Below are positions 23,401 through 33,337 of a DNA stretch of 47,537 bases, piece after piece. Every line of letters starts with the position of its first letter. The stretch's first letter is position 1. Below the pieces are notes generated by a model, which saw only the letters and a program-made list of their open reading frames with translations, ran no database searches and had not been told where the DNA came from. The stretch is from NCBI RefSeq assembly GCF_000313135.1, contig NW_004457574.1, forward strand, positions 28,195-75,731, given 5' to 3'. Made by a program: the position numbers and the translations under genes. The DNA comes from Acanthamoeba castellanii str. Neff. Lineage: Eukaryota > Discosea > Longamoebia > Acanthamoebidae.

Positions 23401-26400
23401 ACGCGTTGGTTGCGATCAGCAAGACAGAGGGAAAGAGCACTCAGTGGAGAGAACAAGAGGGAGAAGATCTCAAAACGCACTGGCTCTCCATTGCGTCGTA
23501 GAGCCGCTTGTCGAGACGGAAGATGATGGGGTCCAGCCGAAGCCGGAAGCTGCACTTCTCGGCATCCCGCATGCCTGGCCACGAATGAAGCGTGAATCAG
23601 CCGCGCCATTGAAGTTCCGGGCCGTGGGGCTGGCGCGTACCCTTGGTCTGGATCCGCCAGGTGCGGCGATGCGTGTACTCGACCTCCTCGGCGTACGAGT
23701 GGAGCACGCGGTAGATCTTCTTGCGGTAGTCCTCGTCCAGTCGCAGATAGTCGATCTGGGCGTGCAGGCCAAAAAGCGCGCGTGTGAGCTGACAAGCGTG
23801 ACCTCAACCCTGAGTAGGCGGCAACCCCGTACCTTGTGGCATAAGACCAGCTCCGAGAGAAGCACGTTGCATGGGTTCCGCGCTTGCTCGCGGAAGGCCC
23901 GGTTGGTGGAGAGAGTCGCCAGCACGTGGAGAATGCGAACCTTTTAACCACCATATCACGCGCATTAGTAAGCACACCGTGTGAGCTCGAAGTGAGAGAT
24001 ACGAGAGTAGACTCGCATACCTTGACCTTGTAGCACGCAAGCGACTTTAGCTCTTGCAATTGGGCGGTGAGCTCAGCCAACTCCTTTCTCTCCTTCTGCG
24101 TTGGGCGAGAGTGCGAGTTGATGAGTATAGAGAGGGCGGGGTACGAACGATTCGACCAGGACCCAAGGAGGAAACGTGCCTCGGTAGAGTCGAGCTGTGC
24201 GCTGGCCTTCTTCCTCGCCGTCATGAAGCCCGTGTCGTTCTCCTTGTACGCCGTCAGAGCGGTCAAATCGGCCGCAAGGACTGGTCAATCACAACCACGC
24301 ATCGTTAGGATTCCCACGCAGAAGCGGCGCACGTTACAGTCTGGGATTCGATAGAGCGTACAGGCTTCGCCGAGCTTGTTCGCCAGACTCCTCATTTCCT
24401 CCATGCCCGACTGTGGTGCTTCCTCTGCGTAAGTGGGTTTGGGGCGGTCGTTAGAAATGGCCGCCGGTGGGCGTTTGGGGTCAACCACACTCGTACCCTC
24501 GTCGCCCGATTGCAGGCCTCGCGCCGAGTTGACAGAGTAGGCCGGGCCGAGCGAGTCGATCTCCGATCGAGATTCGCGGGCCGACCCCATGGCCATCGAC
24601 CCGACGTACTTGGATATGCGGCGGGAGGAGCGGCTGCGCAACATGCTCGACTGTCGGTCGTTCTTGCCCGGCAGCTTAAGCTGCGGTACTTTCTTGGCCG
24701 CCCCGCCGCTGCTGCTGGGACTAGAATCGTAGAGTGTGAGCAAGCAATCAATACCTTAAACCTTAGGTAGCAAAGAGCGCGCTTTTACCTTTTGGCACTG
24801 AGCGGCGCTTGGGTGGTCGGTTCGGGCGTGTTTTTCCAATCGATAAGATTACCGCCGACGATTTGCATCGTCCGCCTGAGAGAGATCGAGCGCACGAGTG
24901 TCAGCAGCGGAGCGTTAATCGCTCTTGAACACGTTGACGGGGAGACAAGGCACCGTTTGTTGGCGGCCGATGTTGTGGCGGCGGCGGCGGGCGGTTGCGA
25001 AGCCGGCGGCGGGGAAGACGCCTGTGGCGGTGCGTTGGACATGGACGGGCTGGACGAGACGCGGTCCCCCTTGACCAGCATACGCGGCCGCGACTTGAGG
25101 TCCAGTGGCGCTGGTCGCTCGTCGATCTTGCTTCCCTGCGGGCTGGACGATGTCGGGTTGGGGAAGGCCATCGTCGCGCGGTTGCCCGAGAAGGCCCGAC
25201 GCCTGGGCTCGCCCGCCACACGTTCTCCCTGCATAGCCCGCAGAGATCTGATTAGCAAGCATTGGGGGGAATGCACAGCACAAGAGAGCTCGGTGGACGC
25301 ACTTCGGTACGGGTGAGCGAGCTGCGGCCCGGGCTGCCCGGAACGACGGAGTCGCGGCTGGGCCTCTTGGGAAAGCTGATCGTGTTTCGCCAATCCGCGT
25401 CCTTGCCGCTACCCCCGCCCTCGTCGCTCTGTCGTACGTTCGCGCAGACAAATAGACCATCAGGACTAAGCACCAAGAGAAGCAGCCCTAGCGCGTGTCG
25501 CAGCGGCAACGCACCAGTGACGAGGCGGACCGGAGCTGCTTCAGAATGCCCGGCTTCTTGGCTACCACAGGCGACGCGGGAGAGAATTTGTCCTCTGAAT
25601 CGATGCGACCGGATCGGGGTGTGGCGCCGCCAACCGATCGGACCACTTTGTTGAATATCTGACGGGCCGTGCGAAGCAGGTCAGAGACCGCAAAGCTTGC
25701 TTGCCCACCATCTATGAGGGGAGGGGGCGGTACCTTGCCCAGTCCTCGAGTGGCCTGATCGCCATGCAGCTCGTAGGACGCCTTGAAGTAGAGGTCCAAC
25801 AAGATGCTACCGCCACCGTACTGAATGAACAGCTGTTGATATTTTTATGGCACAGGTTAGTGCGCCGTGGTACCGTGTGTCCACGTCACGGTAGAGAGGG
25901 AGGCGTACTGTGCGAAAAGGCTCCACACGGATTAGCGTGGAGAGCGCCGATATGGCGCCCAGCTTGTCTCCGCATGAACCGGGCGTGGACAGGTGCGTGA
26001 AGAGCAGGGAGCAGAACTCCACGCTCCCCTCTTGGTTGCCGAGGATGAGGAACTTGATGATGTTGATGAAACACTCGCTCTCCTTCTCCTTTTCGTTTTC
26101 GTTGTCCTTCTCCGACATCTGCGCTCCGTTTCGGTATATGCCCTAACGCAACAAAGAGAACATGTCAGCGATCATCCCGTTTGGCGACGGCGGCCTGGTT
26201 GCCACGTACCGCTATCAGGGACCTGAAGATATGGCGGTCAATCCAGTCCATCTTCTCTACTACGTCGGTCCGCTTGAGCGTTTTCACCTGAACCACGAAT
26301 GCTCTTAGCCGGCGGCTGGCGCTGCGCAGAAGGGAGAGGAATGATCGCAATGTACCGAATCGAGTATGATCATGGCCACTTGCTCCGGTTCTCGCCGCGG

Positions 26401-27742
26401 AGACGAATCCTGCACATCGATACGAGTATTTGTAGTGTTGGCACTTCCATGTCTCAACCTTTGCGTCTCGTTGCATCGTTCATGGCTGATTGAAGCGCTG
26501 ACAGCATAGGATTGGGGAAAGAATACCTCCGCTCCGCCCTGGCACACAGAATTCTGCAGGCTCTTGATGAGGTCAGCCTTGTCCTTGCTGCCGTAGTACC
26601 GTGGCGTCCTGTTCTGCCCCTGTGTAGCGAGAGTTAGTTGCGATTATGAGATGAGAGGGCCAGATGGTGTTCGAGCCCAACAGTGACGAATACCAGTGCA
26701 AAGGTGGGCGCAATATCGTCGATTATGCTGTCGTCATCGTGGTCGTCGTGGTTGCCCTTGAGCATGTCCTCTCGCCGCTGCAGCACTTCGATCGCCAGCG
26801 CTTCATCGTCGGTCCCCACCTCCAAGAAATCTGTGATGTACATACACGCCGAGTCCACACACTATGAGTTGGCTTCCTCCGCCGGTTACGGTGTCAGAAA
26901 GAAAATGCGCACTGAGCAAGGCGGCTGCAAAGGTGTTGGTCTCGACGATGGGGGCAGACGGCTCGTCGCGCTGAGTGATGAACGTAGCATTCAGGAAGTC
27001 GATCCCTATCCGCATGCATTCGAGCTTGTTTTTACTCTGAGGCCAGTGCGTCATGAGGGACCAATGTCAGCTTACGCATCAACTGAAAGCCCAATTGAGT
27101 GGGGCACCTCGTTCTTCCGCTTGATGATGATCTTGTCTCCGCTGGGGTAGATAAAGCATCGACGGCTTTGGAGCTCGTTCATCAGCTCGGGATCAGCCAA
27201 CGCGTCGAGGTCCATCTCTGTTGAACCCACAGCGCTGTTAGTAGCTGCTGAGCCTACGGAGCGGAGAGCTCAAGCGCACGCACCAACAAAGTTCTGGTTG
27301 GTGGTGAACTCCTCGATGAACATCTGCAGCCGAGGCAGGAATTCCATGAAGACCTTGCGAATGTACTGGAAGGCGTTCTTGTTGCTGGCATGGCAGTAGA
27401 AGCTATGCTTGCGCTCCTTGAGTGTGAGTTGGATGTTCTCGAGCAGGTGGTGGAACGTCAACCCGAAGTATTTGTATGAACACGTCAGCCTGTCGTAGTT
27501 GCGAACGTCAGGCGTCGTGCAAGGCCATTGGATCGTGGAATGGAGGGGAAGAGGGGAAGAGGGCGATGGAGAACGTACGGAGCCTTGGGCGAATCGAGGG
27601 TGGCGTCGAGGCGGAGGAGGCAGGCGCCGGTGGGCATCTTCTCGAGCATGGCGTCTGCCTCCTCCTCGGTCATAATGTAGATCTTGGTCTCTTGTCCCAC
27701 ATTCTTGCGCAAGAACTTGCTGTAGACCAGCACGGCCTCCAT
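14735..27742 (-). CDS. Giant multidomain protein: helical repeats, LKGG acidic repeats, protein kinase, dual-specificity pseudophosphatase, Cys-rich tail
   Basis: About 30 exons read in one direction, and the joins I tested (27579/27505, 22053, 21612, 17760, 15540) keep phase, so one gene is likely. From the N-terminus at 27742 (MEAVLVYSKFLRKNVG) to about 21800 the protein is mostly helical, probably ARM/HEAT-like. The large exon at about 21612-18980 holds eight acidic Ser-rich repeats. The kinase (about 17890-16450) has GSGAYGQVY, VAVK, HYDLKCDN, DFGEA and DIWSLGCLLFEL, so catalytic residues are present. The phosphatase domain (about 16020-15540) has VYSDRGVSRSA where active enzymes have HCxxGxSRS: the nucleophile Cys is Ser (codon 15735-15737). 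The tail has paired CxC/CxxC motifs. Likely role: a scaffold kinase that binds phosphoproteins. Exon borders elsewhere are approximate, and the array exon may contain a further intron near 19160-19240. Confidence 0.72.
17393..17448. repeat. (CA)n microsatellite in kinase intron
   Basis: About 28 uninterrupted CA units sit in the intron that separates the kinase N-lobe exon from the exon carrying the catalytic-loop HYDLKCDN motif. On the transcribed strand the tract reads (TG)n. Confidence 0.95.
19870..21170 (-). repeat. Eight tandem LxxP...LKGG coding repeats
   Basis: Within the giant gene, eight units of roughly 40-70 residues each carry a hydrophobic core followed by KGG: LLIPMRSLKGG, LLLPAASLKGG, LLIPMRSLKGG, LLLPMSSIKGG, LLLPASILKGS, LSIPPGLMKGG, LSLPSGICKGG and LSLPSNILKSG. 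Spacers are dense in SDD, SSEEE and Lys, with many potential acidophilic (CK2-type) phosphosites. Units 1 and 3 are nearly identical at DNA level with an offset of about 387 bp, showing a recent two-unit duplication, whereas units 5-8 have diverged. The core is conserved while spacers vary, as expected for a repeated binding motif. Confidence 0.85.
22497..22530. repeat. Heptamer GT-rich intronic repeat
   Basis: Four to five copies of a 7-bp unit (GTGTGTT) follow a G tract in an intron of the giant minus-strand gene. A second heptamer array (unit GTGTGTC) lies at about 21712-21746 in another intron of the same gene. Confidence 0.75.
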
Positions 27743-28273
27743 CTCCCCCAACCCTCCGCCGATTTACAAGCGAGTAAAATAATAAAATAGAAAAATGAAT
27801 AAAATGCGTAGAATCGAGACGAAGAAAGGTCTTTACACTGGTGTAGAAGTTGATAAACGCGTAGATGATGCCTCACTTACGCCTTATCCTCCATCATCCA
27901 AGCCTCAATTTACGATCTAAGATGTCAAGCAGGCCCCTTAAGGGTGCGCTTCATTTTAGGCAATCAAGGCCAAGAAAAGGGAAGAGCACTGCCTTCCTAA
28001 GAATCTGTTTATTTGTTATTAATTGCGCTTATCTGTGACGCACGTCACGTACCCAACGAGCTCTCCATCTTCGAATCTCTTACGCTGCCGTGTTCTGCTT
28101 TCGGCGCGAAATAAATAATGTGAGTTGATTCCTTTCCTTCTTTTTTCTGTTTTTCCTTTGGCCTTTCTGTGCAGGATGAGGTCGATGTAGCTCAACAAGA
28201 AAAAGCAGAGCCAAGGCATTGCCCTCAAGGGAATCGTCAACACGCCAGTTGAGCACTTTGTTTTGCCAAGAGT
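27743..28273. promoter_or_regulatory. Divergent promoter region, giant gene (-) and RING gene (+)
   Basis: These 531 bp separate two divergent starts. The part at 27770-27900 resembles an intron or 5' exon of the minus-strand gene: on that strand ATGATGGAGGATAAGGC is followed by a consensus donor GTAAGTGAG, though I could not join it in frame to the exon starting at 27742. A pyrimidine-rich stretch lies at about 28130-28165. An upstream non-coding or coding exon of the giant gene is possible. Confidence 0.4.
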
Positions 28274-29595
28274 ATGCAGGCACCCATCAAGGAAAAGAGG
28301 GAGCTGGATGACAAACTAATCACGGCCTGCCGGGAGGGCGACATGGCCAAGATGCTGCGACTCATGGAGGCCGGGGCGGACGTCAACGCTGTGGGTCCGC
28401 TGAACCGCACGCCCCTCATGACTGCCGCCCTCTTTGGCCACACCGAGATCTGCCTCCACCTCTTCGACCACGGCGCCAAGCTCGACACCCAGGTACCAAA
28501 TTTTATTTTTAATATAGAAATAATTAATGAATTAGCATTATATATATGCTATTTTTATTTTGAAGTGCTTATATTAATTATATTAATTATTTCTTTTCTT
28601 CATTATTGCAGTCGAGCGCGGGCGAGACGGCCCTACACCTGGCGACGCTCAACGGACACTTCAGCGTCGTCGAGTTCCTCCTGCTCGAGAAGGCCGACCC
28701 TAACCTCACCAACAGCTCCGGTACGTGCCAGACCTCTCTTTCCTCCTTGACCCTCCTCCTTGGCCATGCGCTCGCGCTCACGGATCCTTCTCTGCTGCGC
28801 CTCATAGGGAAGAAGCCGCGGGACTACGCGCGCAAGAAGGACATGCGCGACCTCTACGCCAAGGCCGAACGCGGCGAGCTCGACCTCGACAAGACCACCG
28901 AGAGGACCGCCGCCGCACTCGTCCAGCGGTACCCATCTCCTACCCGTGCGTGTGCGCGTGCGCGTGCGGTGGTGCGTGTGCGGTGCTCACGACCAACTCA
29001 CAGGGACAACAAGGGCCCGGGCTTCAATCCGTCGAACAAGATGCTGGGCGATCTGGTCACCGCTGGCTTCGAGCAGGCCCTCGTGCTCCAGTGCATGTAC
29101 CGACTCTTCGAGAAAGGGTATGTAGCCGACCTGCCCGCCACGCTCTCCAAACAGACTTAGCACACCCCGGGCTCACCCGCATGTATGTGTGTGTCGTGTC
29201 GTGTCGCGTGTGCGGGTGCAGGAGCGACTACAACAGCGTGGGTCTGGTGATCGCCGAGATCGGGGAGGTCAAGAAGGAGAGGGCGGCTGCGGAGGCGGCT
29301 GCCGCTGGAGGTGCCGGCGAGAAGATGGACGAGGCCGAACCCGAGGACGAGAAGGCGTGCAAGATCTGCTTCGTCAACCCCATCGACAGCGTCCTCCTCA
29401 ACTGCGGTACGTCTCCCGTGCGTGTGCGTGTGCGCCGTTGTGTGTCGTGCATGAGCAGCAAAGCACTTACGCCACCTGCACCTGGCTTTCTGCACAGGTC
29501 ACCTGTGCTGCTGCATGGAGTGCGGAGGGGCGCTGGACCAGTGTCCCATCTGCCGCTCGCCCATCGCCAAGATCGTCCGCACCTTCCTCTCGTGA
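28274..29595 (+). CDS. Ankyrin-UBA-RING E3 ubiquitin ligase with IAP-type C-terminus
   Basis: Exons 28274-28492, 28612-28720, 28808-28928, 29004-29117, 29222-29406 and 29498-29595 join in phase to 281 residues. Residues about 10-110 carry ankyrin repeats (for example TPLMTAALFGHTEICLHLF and GETALHLATLNGHFSVVEFL). A UBA-like segment follows (LVTAGFEQALVLQCMYRLFE with a downstream DYNSVGLVIAEI), then a C3HC4 RING: CKICFVNPIDSVLLNCGHLC through CPICR. The last residues, IAKIVRTFLS, match the C-terminus of animal inhibitor-of-apoptosis RING ligases, where this tail supports dimerisation and E2 binding. No BIR domain is present. Likely function: substrate recognition through ankyrins and ubiquitin transfer through the RING. 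All splice donors are GT, mostly GTACC/GTACG. Confidence 0.9.
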
Positions 29596-29673
29596 GCCCC
29601 AAGTAATAAATAAATAATTATTTATTTATTCTTCCGTGAACAAATAAATAACTGACCGCTATGGCGTCAATAT

Positions 29674-32204
29674 TTAGAGGATGACTGAGTCCGCGGCAAG
29701 TTCGTAACCTGAACAAGACAATGATGAAGACGATGAGCGAAGGAGTGTGGAGTATGATGGGTTGTATGTAATACCTTGCTCCTCGTGCCTTCGCCGGAAG
29801 CATCGCACGACGCAGAGTACGGCGGTAAGCGCCAGGGCGCCCACGATGATTCCGCCGGCGCCGACGCACACGACGAGGATGATCACAGTCTTGTGGCTCA
29901 GGAGCTTGGTCGGGTCGTCGGCGTCGCTGTTTGCGGGACAGCCCTCGATGCCGCACAGCTTGTTGAAGTCGCAGGTCAGCGAACGGGCGTAGATCTCCTT
30001 GAACTGTTAGTTACGTGAGTTGGTTGGTTTTCGATCAGTCGTGAACACACAGCACGCACGTGCGGGGCTGGAACGGAACAAGCGCAACACGCACCTTCTC
30101 AAACGGACAGTAGAGCTTGTTGTCGCATTGGGGGATCTGGTACTCCTTCTCGCTGTGGAACAGCTTCACACGGAAATCAGCGGGACCCTGTGTGTGCGTG
30201 TCGTGTGAGCCGAAACGACTTTCAAAACCCAACAATGCAAAGTCGACGTACGCTGGGCTTGGAGCAGTTGTAAGTGACCAGGGCCACGTTGGCAGCAAAG
30301 GTCGAAATAATGCTCTGGCGCCAGAGGCGGTTGTCAATCTGCTCCTGGGTGTTGGTGGCTCGGAGGGGAACGCTGTCGTTGAACAGGCCCAGCAGACTGG
30401 TGGTATCGCCAAATAAAAGAAGAAGGGCAGTGGTGAGCATCGCTATCAGAACTCAAATAGTTGTGTGACGAAGTACCTTAGGAAAGGCATTACGGTCTCG
30501 GCGTGAGCGAAACGCAGGGTGGCCCGCAGCGAATGCGTGTCCACGGGGTTGCTGGTCACTTGGGTGATGGCGTCCTAATAAGAGGGTGAAGAATGAATAA
30601 GCAAAGAGTTGGCTTCTGCTTCAGCAAAGCGACAATGGCGACGATAGCCAGGTACCACAAAGTTCTGCATGAGGACGCAGGAGATTTCGTAGTTGATAGG
30701 ATAGCCGTAGCCCTTGACCCAGTACGACGACAGATCGTCGATGTAGTTCATGATGCCCACATCGTCCTTGTCGAAGAAGCTGCAGAACTGGTCTACAATT
30801 CGGCACATCGAAATCAAGAGTTGAGAGAGGTCAGAGAAGCAGCTCCGCAATCGAGACGGTGTGCGATCGCCTAGAGTGAAGACACACGCACCTGATATCT
30901 CCTGGGCGGAGAGCTGGAAGACGCACAGGGTCCACAGGGTGTTGACCTGCGACAACGGGTAAGGTGAGCCAACATGGACCAAGTTAGGCAAACCAGAAGG
31001 TAAAGAAAGCGGGCAACGTTACGTCGTCGGTGGTGAGTGTCCACCCGGCGACGTTGATCCTCTTGGTGAGCTTGTCGGCCAGACCGGGCAGCTGCTTATT
31101 CGCGTAGAACTGACTCTCGGCAGAGGCTGGAAAACAGAATGCCACGGTTAGTTGCGCCGAGTTATCACTTTGACAATGAAACAATAATCATGCGACGTCG
31201 CACACCTTTCTTGTTCTTCTTGACGCCACTGATGTAGTTGGGGCAGGTCTTGAAGAAACGCAGCTCGTTGTCGGTCGTCGCGTTGTTGGTCACGATGAAG
31301 AAGGGGTCAAAGTCCGTCGGTCCGACTTGGCCACGCTTCTCAAACAGACCGAAGCTGTAGGCGCTGGCGCTCATGCCCGCGCGAGAGATCTCGGTCGAGT
31401 GGATATCGTAGCGCGAGGGCTGCGGGAAAGTAACGAAGCGCAACACTACTCAGTAACGAAGCGCGACACACGACACACGACACACGACACACGACACACG
31501 ACACACGACACACGACACACGACACACGACACACGACACACGACACACGACACACGACACATACAAGGCCCAGCGTACCTCGAAGGGGCAGGTGCCGAGC
31601 AGGTCCTTGTAGAAGGCGAGTGCACGCTTGGCCATGTAGTAGTGCTCGTACTCGCCTTGCACCTGCACACGGCGGACGAGGGAGCTGGCGGGTGAGACCG
31701 AATGAAAGATGAAGAGTGGCTTAGAAAGAGCATGTACGGTGAGGTAGTCGGCATCCTCCAGGTCGAAAGGGTTGGTCCAGTTCCGCATCCAAGGGTAGGC
31801 TCCTGCACATCAAGCCCTGATGTGAGGAATCGATACAGCATGAACAAGTAGCACGCAAGTACGAACCCATGGCATCGTGGTGCCCCTGCAAGATACCGTG
31901 AAACTTGTTGAACTGCTTCACATCACCCCTGATGAATGAGAAATAAGTCTTCTCGTCAAATGCACTTGCCAAAAGACAAGATTGAGCGCTACCCGCTTGG
32001 GCGACGCGATCCGTGACGTGCGAGAAGATTGAAATGGACAGGGTGGCAGCCATCGGGCGGGGGCGTGTAGGTCGTGTCATTTTGTTGGGGCCAATAGGGT
32101 GTCTTCGATCCGAGGTGGTAGCGAATGTCGAAGTCCCCCACAGCAGACACAACCACCACCCCAAGCAACAGTACGATGCTGAGGGTAATCGCGACCTTCA
32201 TCAT
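29674..32204 (-). CDS. Multiple inositol-polyphosphate phosphatase-like histidine phosphatase, type I membrane protein
   Basis: The start at 32204 gives a signal peptide (MMKVAITLSIVLLLGVVVVS). The first catalytic motif LLARHGSRRP lies near 32008-32022, and the second, HAET, near 30497-30505; both are hallmarks of the histidine acid phosphatase/MINPP branch, which removes phosphates from InsP6 and related molecules. The middle region contains FCSFFDKDDVG and a nearby WVKGYGYPINYE, typical of MINPP. About eleven exons are linked by short introns. A membrane span near the C-terminus (IILVVCVGAGGIIVGALAL) is followed by a basic stop-transfer CFRRRHEE and a short Ser-rich tail, placing the enzyme domain in the ER/Golgi lumen, vacuole or cell exterior. 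Exon ends are approximate. Confidence 0.85.
31464..31562. repeat. Heptamer tandem array (CGACACA)n in an intron
   Basis: About fourteen near-perfect copies of a 7-bp unit lie in one intron of the MINPP-like gene. On the transcribed strand the unit reads TGTGTCG. The array is open in reading frames only because it lacks stop codons; it is not coding. Confidence 0.95.
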
Positions 32205-32381
32205 GCCAGTTCTCGCGAAATGGCAGCGGCTGTTGCGTTCAGAAAAATGTAGCGGGCCAAAATTTTGCGGGCGGTATGCTTGGTATATTTCCCTGCTAAT
32301 TTCTACGTTAGATTTACACCCACGTCAGATTTTGCGTCATTGATTCAACAATCGATTGTTAATTAGCCAAGAGGAAAGAAA
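32205..32381. promoter_or_regulatory. Bidirectional promoter, MINPP-like (-) and SDHC (+)
   Basis: Only 177 bp separate the two divergent ATGs. The plus-side half is AT-rich (32275-32370) with ATCGATTGTTAATTAG just upstream of SDHC. No canonical TATA box is evident on either side. Confidence 0.55.
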
Positions 32382-33205
32382 ATGCTGAGGCAGGCCACCG
32401 CTCGCACCGCTCCCCTGTTCGCCGTACGCGGCACCGTCACAGGCCTTCAGGTCCTCAGCCGCTCGCCGGTGGCGCTGGCGACTCGCACCCTCGCCACCCT
32501 CCCCTCCGATGCCTCGACGGAGGCCAAGCCCAACAGGCCTCTTTCGCCCCACGTCTCCATCTACAGGTTCCCTCTGCCCGCCTTGACCTCGATCACCAAC
32601 CGCGCCACTGGTGGTGCCCTCACCGCCGGTACATACACTCTCCCATCTCAATTCTTCGAATATGGGGGGGCCTTAAGGGATATTGTTGATTATCGCGATT
32701 AATTTATCCGAGCAAGACCTGCCGTAGACGGCGCATTCTAATCGCTTGAGCCGCCAAAATTCGGATGATTGCCTGGCATCGTCACGACATTATGCTCACA
32801 ACATCGCGCCGTAGGTATCTACACTGCTGGTGCCCTCGCTCTCTTCGGTGCTCACGATCTTCCCGTCTACATCGACGCCTTCAAGGCTGCCGTGCCCCTC
32901 CTTGTCTACCCCACCAAGCTCCTCGTCTCTTTCCCCTTCGTCTACCACACGCTGGCCGGCATCAGGCACTTGGTGCGTGATCACTCCACTTTCCTCTTCA
33001 CCAAGGAGCTCGCCTCATTCTCGTCTTGTCGGAGCACTCGGCTCACCTCATCACCGTCTTCTTCATATGTTGTGCCCTTGTGATGTGACAGTACTGGGAC
33101 TACACGGCCAAGGGACTCACCCTCCCCGAGGTCTACACCTCGAGCTACGCGCTCATGGGCGCCACGGCTCTGCTCACCCTCGGCCTCACCTTCTACTCGA
33201 TCTGA
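32382..33205 (+). CDS. SDHC: Succinate dehydrogenase cytochrome b560 subunit
   Basis: Exons 32382-32628, 32815-32972 and 33092-33205 join in phase to 172 residues. The first ~50 residues (MLRQATARTAPLFAVRG) are Arg/Ser/Ala-rich, a mitochondrial targeting sequence. The mature protein starts near RPLSPHVSIYRFPLPALTSI, the family signature, and SITNRATG supplies the Ser and Arg expected at the ubiquinone site. Three hydrophobic helices follow. HTLAGIRHL corresponds to the conserved heme-ligand region. The protein anchors complex II to the inner membrane, passing electrons from succinate to ubiquinone. It shares a 177-bp bidirectional promoter region with the MINPP-like gene. Confidence 0.93.
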
Positions 33206-33337
33206 TCGTCTCGCTCATGATGACGGCCGACCGCCGTTCCTTCTCTTCGGCGTTTGTGGTGCTGCTAGTTGTTCACGATAAACGTCGTACCTCTATTTCT
33301 ACATCTAGAGTGAGTGCTTCTCAGGAGGTGAGCCCTA

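Noticed and set aside
31464..31562. Possible CRISPR-like array or coding repeat
   Set aside because: A 7-bp simple tandem repeat without spacers, lying within an intron; open frames through it (VVCRVSC type) arise because the unit lacks stops.
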